DNA from: Paramacrobiotus richtersi
Lineage: Eukaryota; Tardigrada; Eutardigrada; Parachela; Macrobiotidae
DNA: 44,102 nt
Direction of reading: 5' to 3'
Assembly: GCA_034698045.1 (NCBI GenBank)
Contig: JAQGAU010000079.1
Span: forward strand, 1-44,102
Shown here piece after piece: positions 35,993-44,102 of this stretch; position 1 is the first letter of the stretch; the number at the start of each line of letters is the position of its first letter. The notes beneath the pieces were generated by a model. The model saw nothing but the letters and a program-made list of their open reading frames with translations, was not told the DNA's origin and did no database searches. The translations under genes and the position numbers were made by a program.

Positions 35993-36098
35993 AGGTGTAC
36001 CTTTTGGAACAGAGTCTATAATAATTAACCTCTATTAACAAATTTTGAAACTCTCAATATGACCTCTCTAATTATCCACCTCTTTCGTCTGTAAATTT
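35993..36098. repeat. 105-bp repeat inside TRPN copy B, copy 1
   Basis: This is nearly identical to 36709-36813 (GGTGTACCTTTTGGAACAGA ... CACCTCTTTCGT), with only two or three differences, 716 bp apart in direct orientation. On the minus strand it reads NLQTKEVDN, then a stop. Confidence 0.93.
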
Positions 36099-36708
36099 TG
36101 CACTGAAACCGTTTTACCGGTCACAATAGTTAGACCGAATCTGAATATAGATCTCAAGAAACCCTGAGGCGGCAGCCGAAGGTGTTTCTTGTAGGATAAT
36201 AATCTGCTGATAGCGGAGTCATCAGCTTCGCTTACAGAGAGGACACCGACAATCTCAGCAGCTATATCCGCACCCTGCCCAATTAGCAAGGCCATCATTT
36301 CCGCGTGACCATGGACATCAGGGATTCAGGGACATAAGCGGACATCAGGGCGGTTCGGCCCTTTGCATCCCGCTTATCAATCTGAGTTTCCAGCTTGCTC
36401 AACAGCAAATTCACAGTGAATAAATGGCCATTAATAGCTGCTTTGTGTAGCGGTGTTGCTCTTTGTTGCATCGCTGGCAGCATCTGTATTGACACCGGGA
36501 TAATTGAGGAGAACCCTGACCATCTCTTCTTACGCAAAATGACAGGCTCAGTGCAGTGCAGTGAGGCTGGGTTCCACACTAACGTGTTTGACCATGGCAT
36601 TGTTCACTGTTGGTTGCTCGGTGGCAGTTGTTACGGGGACAGTGGTCAGCAGCTCGCGAACAAAGTCGACTTGCCCGGTGAATGCGGCAATGTGCAAAGC
36701 TGTTAAGC

Positions 36709-36813
36709 CGGTGTACCTTTTGGAACAGAGTCTATAATAATTAACCTCTATTAACAAATTTTGAAACTCTCAATATGACCTCTCTAATTCTCCACCTCTT
36801 TCGTTTGTAAATT
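36709..36813. repeat. 105-bp repeat inside TRPN copy B, copy 2
   Basis: This is the partner of 35993-36098. On the minus strand its left part (NLQTKEVEN) continues an ankyrin unit about eleven repeats in, while its right part leads directly into a unit from about repeat 24, so it spans the place where the TRPN order jumps. Confidence 0.93.
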
Positions 36814-37789
36814 TGTGTTGCCGCTATAATCCAGAAAAGTAACTGCGTCAGCATGGAATCTTCTCATGTAAAGTGCGTCATACCCTGGCGTAATTTTCGC
36901 CAATAAATACATTGAAGATTCCCCATCGTGTGACAACATTAAGCAATTATGGTGATCCAAATTCAACTAACAAGTAAGCAGTTGACAGTTGTTGCAACCA
37001 AGACGGTCTTACCGAATTCTGAGCATTTGCGGCTTTTAATGTAGCAGTTTGTGTTTCATTCCGGCTGATCTGGTCCAGTATTTCTCGTGCTACATAGTAC
37101 TGACAATTACGGACAACCAAATGAAGGGCCGTCTCTCCGTGGTTATTGGTTGCTGAAATATCTACATTTTCCAACATCAGTGTTTTCCAGCAATTTCAGC
37201 GACCCATGTTTTGCAGCAGCTAGATGAAAAGCCGTTTTGCCGGTTGTTGTTTTCAGGTTGGGATTAGCGCCGGATTTGATTAATGCTTTAGCCATGTAAT
37301 AACCGTTGGGGCTTCCGAATGCGAAGTGTAGCGCTTCTTCCGTGTCTTTCCCACCTGAAAACAAGTACCTTTACTCGTATGTGACCACCAAACATTGTCA
37401 GTACATGTTACAGATGATATCCTGCCGTAACAATTAACCGTAACTGCTGCGACTAATCCGCGTGGAACAGTAATGTTGATGACTGCCCCGGACCCTGTCA
37501 GCACGTCGACCATGTTTGCGTGTCCATTTTACACGGCATTGTTTTGTTCCCGTGTGATTCTCCTTTGTGCGCGCATCGAGCGGTGTACCATTCACCAACA
37601 ACTCGGACGCAACATTGGCATGACCTGTGTTACCAAAGATTTACTGTATTTACTGTACGTGCACCAAACGGTCTACTATACCATAACGGGCTGCGACATG
37701 GAGGGCCAGCTGTCTGGATTTGTTCGGCATGCTGATAGAAACTCGTCGGATCAGAATGACATTATACTGGCTGCGTAACCGGCCTATGC

Positions 37790-38344
37790 TGCAAATAATT
37801 TATATATGTGCAAGCGTACGTCCGTCCTAGTCAGAACGCGGGAAAGTTGCAGGGTTCAAAACATGACCTTAGATTCAGGTCAGTAATCATTAGACATTTA
37901 GAAGTGCTACGTTTAAGCAGAACAGTAACATTAACATAGATTATTAATGTAATTAAAATGAAAAACAATCTTGTGCATATAGAAAACAAAATTAGTTTTA
38001 CAAGTATATACTACAGGGATATATTACAGTACCTGTCCTTTCGTATTCATACACTTATTATACCAACTATACAGTATGCGTATAAATATTATTATACAGT
38101 ACAGCTAAGTATACGTATTCATTCTAGTTTAGTAATTCATTATACTACAGTGAAACTAGAGCGCATAAACGTTCCCATACTATTCGCAAGCAGTGCATTA
38201 ATAACCTAACAACACCCAGGTTCAAAACGAAAATGTCTATATTTTACTTACATACTATATATGGGTATATATACGCATGCAGGCATGGCTACATGCTTGA
38301 ATAGTATAGATATGTATATTTGGACAAATATATTTTGTGTTTAA
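37790..38344. other. AT-rich non-coding stretch within the TRPN array
   Basis: This is simple, TA-rich sequence with many ATTATAC and TATACAGTA motifs and no supported coding sequence. It separates the first ankyrin exon of copy B from the rest and would be an intron if the copy were active. Confidence 0.5.
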
Positions 38345-38716
38345 TTGAATGATGCCCAACTCTGTTTTGATAAGAAAGCTGCTGATGAGTCTAACCCAGT
38401 AACCGTTCCCTTAGAACGTAAAAATTTGCTATTTCCGCTGCCCGCCAAACTGGAAGAACCCATTCCTAAAGCAAAACAAAAGGTTATTACCGACATATTC
38501 AGTGGTACAGGAGGGTATTTCTTGTCGGGCGGATGCGCTTACGGCATCGGGTATTATTTTGCATTCCGGTTCGGACAAGGGAACCATATTGAACGGGAGG
38601 CCATGCACCAAATTTTTGCAGGCAACTGGACAAAAACAAATAACGGATCGTTTGTTGGAATATCCGGTGAAAGTATAACTTACGCCAGATGCAACGGGAG
38701 CTGTTTAAGACTTTAA
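38345..38716 (+). CDS. Unrecognised 123-codon ORF, glycine-rich hydrophobic segment
   Basis: A single open frame runs on the plus strand, opposite to the TRPN copies. The N-terminal half is charged (LCFDKKAADESNPVTVPLER, PKAKQKVITDIF). Residues about 54-79 form a Gly/aromatic stretch (GGYFLSGGCAYGIGYYFAFR) that could be a single membrane or packing segment, and the C-terminus is polar. There is no signal peptide at the start and no clear promoter or splice site. It lies in the gap between exons of copy B. Composition is less AT-biased than the flanks, which is why I report it. It may be an exon of a nested gene, a retrocopy or chance. I do not recognise a family. Confidence 0.35.
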   Translation: MNDAQLCFDKKAADESNPVTVPLERKNLLFPLPAKLEEPIPKAKQKVITDIFSGTGGYFLSGGCAYGIGYYFAFRFGQGNHIEREAMHQIFAGNWTKTNNGSFVGISGESITYARCNGSCLRL

Positions 38717-41553
38717 GATCTTAAAGTAAACGATACCAGCATGGTCTGCCTTTTATCATTCACCACCACACAACTAACTGGGATCAAATTACTACACACA
38801 AAGTACCACAAGAAACATAAATGAAGACTTTTCAGTCAGATTTATAATTTACGGACGAACCGTTTTCAGTTATATAAAGCCCGTACTCGTGCAGCTGACA
38901 GTACTTGCCTAATTATTAATTATACAATCAAATACACAATAATTGGTATTGCCATAATTTGATATTTATACATTGCCCCATACATTGCCCCTCCAGCCGT
39001 GGGATTGGCTCCGTATGCAATAAGAAGCCTGACCATGTCCTCTTTACCATCCCGAACCGCGAAGTATAAGGCCGTTTCTCCATTCTGAATTACCACTGAC
39101 AGTTACTTCAAACGTTCATTTTACGATCGACAGATAGTGAAGATATATATAATACTTCATATGTATAAAAGGTACGCATGTATAAATCGTGGCAATCGAA
39201 TAAACAGTGTTACTTACCAACCATGTTCACTAAAACATAAAACAAAAACAAAATTAGTTCGTGCTGATCGAATGATTGAAACTAATATTACCCATCAAAT
39301 AAATCATAGCTACAATTTTGATCAGTGTTGCAGAAAATTCCGGGCTATGTGTTTGCATGGGAGTTTTTGTTGGGTTCACAAAGCCGAAAAGGGCAAAGTA
39401 GCGGTGCTGGAAGCTGTCCAGAGGACCTCAAATCTACCATGGGTGCGGTCTTGTTCCTGTAATGCCGTCCTTCTTGTATCGGCGAGTCTTCTGTGTCCAT
39501 GAATAGAGCTGAATGACTGAAGGTAAAACCCCACCATGAACAACGCCAAAACGACTAAGAAGCGCAAAATATCCTTCACGAGATCGCGAATGATTATGCC
39601 CATCGGTCCGAACATGTAGTAGAACTTCCACTGTGGAAGGATAGGTAGCTGCAAAAAATCATCCAAATAATTTTACATTTACCGACACAATATAGCACTC
39701 TAAGACACATGCGTAGATATTAGGGACAAAGAATACCATGACGCGGCACAGTAGTACGGCACGGTTGGTCACGGAAGTGGAAGAAGCGCAGGCGTCGATG
39801 AGGATTTTAATGACCTTTAAGTGTACTGCTCTGACAGCGTGATGTAATGCGGTCCACAAATTCTGAAAGGCGTTATATTGTATTGTAACAATTGCTTCGT
39901 GAGTGATCGTCAGTACATACTTATTATACCAATTGAAATACATATGTTTTTTAACATTTACTTTTCGTGTATTTAACTGTGTTTACCACCACAAATTTTT
40001 ATTGTTTGTAATGTCAAGTTTATGAAATTTCACATTATCATTTATCAACGGCGGTAACATCGGTTTCCCAGCCAATCTGCAAAGCAGCCTTTTCTTCGTG
40101 GCCGTGTAGGGTCATGTTGTCGGACATTACCTTAGTTTTTGTGTTTGCAACTTGCTCTTTCTGATGATCAATCGGAAGTCGAACTACGGCATTATTTTGC
40201 CCTTTTTTGCCGCAGTGTGAGCCACTGTGTATTCATTCTAAAACAGTAATAAACAAGAAATAAAACGGCATGTTGCAGTGGAAACAACCAAAATATATTT
40301 ACCTCATCCACCATTGACACAGGATTGGTGTCTGATGATGATTTGAGGAATACCTCCACAATTGCTGAATGGTCCGTTTCGGCTGAGAGATCTGCCGGTT
40401 GCGCTTCTCGTTCGCAAAATCAACAATAACCTATAGCGGTGTTTGCCATTTATGGGTCACAAAAAGGGACATTCTTAATTTAAAAACCATTATTCAAAGC
40501 ATTTCCGTAAAAAACTGCTTTAAAATCTTTTTTTTGAGATATTGTACTTTAAATGTATGATACCACTCTGCTGTACGGACCCACGGGCTTTGGCGGTAGG
40601 ATCGGTTTTCATTCGTATGAGGACATCACACATATGCAGTTTTCCCATCTGTGCTGCCATATAAACTGCTCTTGGCCTGCGGTAAATTAAAAATTCAAAC
40701 GAAAGGTTACTCAGCTGTTACATACGGATCATCTTACGAGCGATAAAAAATCAATGGAAGCTTCATATTTTTCCACCAGGATTTGCACAATTTTCGTCCA
40801 TCCTTTCATGGCAGGCAAACGTGCAGCGGCGTTCTGCCTATTGCCTAACTTGGATTTGGCATTTACGAAAGCCTTATATGACAGAGCAGATAATCAACAA
40901 TGTCCATATGACCGTTTTCAGCAGCGATGTGAAGGGCAGCTTTTCCTTTTCCTTGTGCGTCTTTAGCAAAAACTATGTTAATTAAGTATTATGCGTACCG
41001 CTACGAATCGAATCTGAACAATCTATTCATTTTGGAAAACTTGTAAGTAATTCCGTACGTCCAAACTTCTTACCTCATCAAAAACATCGACACGGGCGTT
41101 GTTTTGTAAGAACGTTTTCTTCGTGGCCATGCTCCGAAGCTGTGATCGACGGAGATTAATCGTTCTGAATGACAAAATATTTCGAATTTATGAATGTGTG
41201 TGTACTACTACTGGAACAGTCCTCCAGTCTAAGATCCGAATCGGATGCTGCTGCCTACTGGAATGGTCAACGCGCAGAATCTGGTGCTATAACTTCCCTA
41301 ATGAGTTCGACAAAACTCACAAAAGGAAAAAAAAATCGAAAACTGGTTTTTCGAAAAAATGGTTTAATATGATGTGTTTATGTATGCTTTGCGATAGTTC
41401 TGGATAATTGTTTTAATGTATAACTGTACATCCATCCAGTACATAAGCTTACATACGCATACGAACGCTTTTCTATTGGCAATCTAACAAGCAGCAATTA
41501 ACTTCGAGTTCGGTACTCTAGCTGTACTCATTTCTGACTGTGCTTTTGTCCAG

Positions 41554-41671
41554 GAAGGCGAATCGGCTGTGCATTACGCTGCAGAACTGGCACCGGACAT
41601 GATTTATTTCGACCACGAAGACTCTAAACAGCCCAGCTTTTGGTAGATTTCAACGCTACAAGACCAAAATG
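41554..41671 (+). pseudogene. Ankyrin exon of TRPN copy C on the wrong strand
   Basis: On the plus strand, acceptor TTTTGTCCAG precedes EGESAVHYAAELAPDMIYFD, HEDSKQ, then after a frame slip QLLVDFNATRPKW, ended by a donor (ATG|GTAAAT). This is the counterpart of the EGETVMHFVVETNFELKHFP exon of copy A (28829-28701, minus strand). In copy C the expected minus-strand exon is absent, so this piece appears to have been inverted. Confidence 0.7.
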
Positions 41672-43939
41672 GTAAATGATATAAGTACCTAATAATTGTT
41701 GCATCTTTAAATAGTTGCTATTAACGTTGGAGACACAGCTTGGAGACACCCCTGGACTACTGTGTGAGTTGTGGAAATACCGATATTGACAGCTGTTATC
41801 AAGTATTTAGGACCTGTGAAATTTTAGCTGGCTGTCAGCAAACAGGCAAAGGTATCAACCAGTTAACTTTGCAAAAATCAGGGCAATATATACATCCATA
41901 GAAGTATTCATACATACACAGTCATAATTAATGCACACACAATACTGCGTAGTTCTTTAGCGACTATAGTTAGTCTTTAGTTGCAACCCCGAATGGGGTT
42001 TCTCCTCCCTTACTAACAGCCGATGCTTCTGCTCCTTATGCTAATAATAATTAGAATCTGTACCATCCGCAGAGCCCCCCTACATAAACGGGCCGCCACA
42101 TGTAGCGCCGTCTCGCCATTCTCCATTGTGGCGTCGACGTCTGCCCGGGTTTGATTAGCATTTCCGCATAGGTCACCATTGGGAACACGTGCAGCTATTT
42201 GTAGCGCAGTTTCTTCTCCCGCACCACCTGTTACATAAGAGTGTTTCTCTACAAATTGTATAGAAAAGATAAAAAGCTGACTTTCAATGTCAACGGATCC
42301 TCCATAACCCTGCAAAGCTTCCGTTACTTTTGGTTTACCATATTCCACAGGGAGATGGAGTGCTGTGTAGTTATCGTTGGTGTTCGCATCCACTGGATAT
42401 CCATTCTCAACTAAAATACCAATGACCTTTGCTTGAGCTACATTTCAGAAAAAAAATTTTTTTGCGCAGGATGATGAGTACACCAGTTTGCGCCAAATTA
42501 AGTGTGGTTACCAGCACGAGCTGCTGCATATAGTGCCAAGGCTTTGGCTTTGTTGCCTGGGCATGTTGAGAGGCACGCCTTTTCGCAAAAGGGCCAATGT
42601 TAATGTGGCTTCCGGATGGCCGGTTAGCGCAGCTAAATGCGCTAGGATACTTCCATCATGCCGGCGTGATTTCAAACATTTACTCATTTTACTGCCATTC
42701 TGATGCATAACACTTTATTCTTCATTGTTCTCACAACTGTTCTGGCCATTAAGGATCCTTTGAACTTCTCAGTGAGGACTTCCACAACCGACGTACTGCC
42801 GTTTTCTACCGCCAGATGCAAGGGCGGCCTTTCGAACTGTTGAAAATGTCAAACTGCAGCTTCAGTCGTGCATTAATTAATTTCCATGCCGTACTAGCTG
42901 CTCTAACTTTGCCATCATTTAAAAGAGCGAAAGAAGTTAGAACAGACTTAATACCATAGAAGTACATTGGAACTTTCATTGTATTTAAAGAAAAATCATT
43001 CTATTGTGCAGTCATGCTCAGTGACTGATCCTATGAACAAGCTCCGAATTGGCTCAATGGTTGTGCAGCAAAGTCAAAGCTGAATCATTATTGGTCTGGG
43101 ATCGAGGCAATATGGAGAATGTATGTCCATCGAACTGGAAAAGTAAATATCGATCGGCTCTTTGCGCAAGACTCAGTGCACGCGGAAGTTACCGCGTGCA
43201 TAACGTACGTGGTCATACATTTTGAATGTCGACGGGTGCGCCCGCATCTATGTTACACGTATTAACACTCGCAACGTTTCCGTATCCTTCCGACGCAGCA
43301 CAAAGTGCGTCAAAGTATCACCACTCTGTTGCTGCAACTGATCAACACACACATTGACCTTACTGCAGTTGTAACACAGATTTCATAACAAATTAAAATA
43401 CTTTATCTTGATGAGTCAGTTGCTCTGGTACAAAATCTGTGAGTTTCTCTCTCATAACACGTTGGGTTCAATCGCAGCGCACCAAATTCGTAGAATTAAA
43501 ACCATCCTGCAAATGGAAGATCGGACATGCATTATACAGGATACAAACAAAGCTTTTCTAATAAGCTTTTTTCTGCTAATAATAGGCTTTTTTCTAATAA
43601 TCTTCGGCTAAACGACCTTCTCTGCCGTAATGGGGAACAAAAAACTGCACTACTGACCAAGCAGAAATTCTCCTCGTACATGCTGCAAAATAACGTTAAC
43701 AGCGCATTTGAACACTTGTTTGATTAATTAACCTATCCATATGCAACGGCAACTGGTTCCGTTTCTTCAAATTATTCAATACGACTCATCGTGGCATTGG
43801 TCATGTAGCAGTAGAATCACAGAGATCAATTGGTAAATACAGTACGTACGCCATCAGGGATTGTTGAATCTGCATGAGAGGTCACCAATGATCGCACCAT
43901 CTCATACAGATATTTTGCATACTGCGCTGCTATGTGTAA

Positions 43940-44102
43940 TGCAGTTTCTCCCAGCTTTGGAACGTTGTCAGCTGCACTGAGTATATCTAAAACGTGGTCC
44001 ATATACTGTTCTTTCAGTTAACTAGTGCAGTTTCTCCCAGCTTTGGAACGTTGTCAGCTGCACTGAGTATATCTAAAACGTGGTCCATATACTGTTCTTT
44101 CA
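43940..44102. repeat. Perfect 77-bp tandem repeat at the window end
   Basis: 43940-44016 and 44026-44102 are identical (TGCAGTTTCTCCCAGCTTTG ... TATACTGTTCTTTCA), with a 9-bp spacer and an 86-bp period. The second copy ends exactly at the last base of the window. It duplicates part of a TRPN ankyrin exon and shifts its frame. Confidence 0.95.

Larger units (their letters stand above)
32897..39084 (-). pseudogene. TRPN/NompC-like channel pseudogene, copy B (most complete membrane part)
   Basis: Collinear blocks: ankyrin at 39084-38985 (NGETALYFAVRDGKEDMVRL), 37750-37440, 37354-37013, 36965-36783, 36713-36240 (GLTALHIAAFTGQVDFVREL) and 35815-35715; linker 35660-35333 (EEFVTVSPSSVEITLNLARY); pre-S1 to S2 35215-34870 (CPPVWLVFCLPLGHKY); S3-S4 34863-34604; S5 and pore 34310-33970 (LGRFLVILVLFLAGFTFLLS; LYFAMLGLVNPGD); S6 and TRP box at about 33860-33740 (LLVITLLIAKLSDTYQ); C-terminal exons near 33040 and 32935-32897 (ELKEEVENEIES, stop). 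Frameshifts are visible near 37180, 36280, 35485, 35110, 35040, 34860 and 34300, and about twelve middle ankyrin repeats are missing at 36780. Donors and acceptors are often canonical. It cannot make a full protein as read. Confidence 0.85.
39376..44102 (-). pseudogene. TRPN/NompC-like channel pseudogene, copy C (runs off the window)
   Basis: Collinear TRPN blocks on the minus strand: ankyrin at 44016-43850 (GETALHIAAQYAKYLYEMVR), 43345-43225 (SGDTLTHFVLRRKDTETLRV), 42840-42512 (PPLHLAVENGSTSVVEVL; HDGSILAHLAALTGHPEA), 42395-42050 (NDNYTALHLPVEYGKPKVTE; NGETALHVAARLC), 41160-41074 (NARVDVFDE), 40965-40750 (KAALHIAAENGHMDIVDYLL), 40678-40575, 40412-40304, 40240-40060 and 39862-39770, then S5 and pore 39648-39380 (MFGPMGIIIRDLVKDILRFL). 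Linker and S1-S4 are not found. Frameshifts occur near 43255, 42580, 41110, 40900, 39625, 39530 and 39430. One ankyrin exon lies on the opposite strand. No S6, TRP box or tail is found before copy B starts. The copy is clearly dead as read. Confidence 0.82.

Noticed and set aside
35993-36813. CRISPR-like or regularly spaced repeats
   Set aside because: There are only two 105-bp copies, 716 bp apart, within animal coding remnants.
25660-44102. Frameshifts as mere sequencing errors
   Set aside because: Not fully excluded, but the F-box gene, Dim1 copy A and the ten-exon gene read cleanly, and the TRPN copies also have large deletions, an inverted exon and substitution stops.
1-44102. tRNA, rRNA or other structured RNA genes
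   Set aside because: I scanned for tRNA A/B-box patterns and rRNA-like blocks by eye and saw none that hold; a covariance-model search would be decisive.

Overview
This is nuclear DNA from a multicellular animal. The genes are split by spliceosomal introns with GT..AG ends, there are no operons or Shine-Dalgarno sites, and the recognisable proteins are metazoan: the U5 snRNP protein Dim1/TXNL4A, the splicing factor U2AF35 and the mechanosensory channel TRPN (NompC). TRPN points to an invertebrate. The beta-barrel plus F-box gene at the left end resembles lineage-expanded families I associate with tardigrades, so an ecdysozoan, perhaps a tardigrade, is my best guess. That placement is inference.

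Left part (1-12 kb, coding strand mostly minus). A two- or three-exon F-box gene (824-2839) carries a 339-bp MITE in its intron. Next come an intact two-exon Dim1/TXNL4A gene (3644-4763), a U2AF35 gene whose first exon is wrecked but whose last two exons still read (5195-7318), a partial inverted copy of the Dim1 3' end (7507-8503), a small Ser/Gly/Ala-rich gene with a signal peptide (8774-9861), and a second Dim1 copy with a nonsense codon at position 22 (10980-11862). Three spliceosome-component loci, two of them dead, therefore lie within 9 kb, with an inverted duplication flanking U2AF35.

Middle part (12-25.3 kb, plus strand). One ten-exon gene (coding 15322-24931, 441 residues) that I do not recognise has every splice junction in phase and a coiled coil in the middle. 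Its long introns hold a 388-bp MITE, a duplicated intronic block that preserves the unoccupied site of that MITE, other direct repeats, a short terminal-inverted-repeat element and an (AGTT)n microsatellite.

Right part (25.6-44.1 kb, minus strand). This is a head-to-tail array of TRPN/NompC-like ankyrin-repeat channel genes: copy A (26323-32391), copy B (32897-about 39084), copy C (about 39376 to beyond the window end) and an ankyrin remnant (25660-25940) that hints at a fourth. Each is collinear with TRPN (ankyrin array, linker, S1-S6, TRP box, tail), but each is broken by many frameshifts, in-frame stops, deletions and, in copy C, an exon on the wrong strand. I read the array as a cluster of decaying channel paralogues. 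An unrecognised 123-codon plus-strand ORF (38345-38716) sits inside it. I found no tRNA, rRNA, CRISPR array or bacterial or viral gene.
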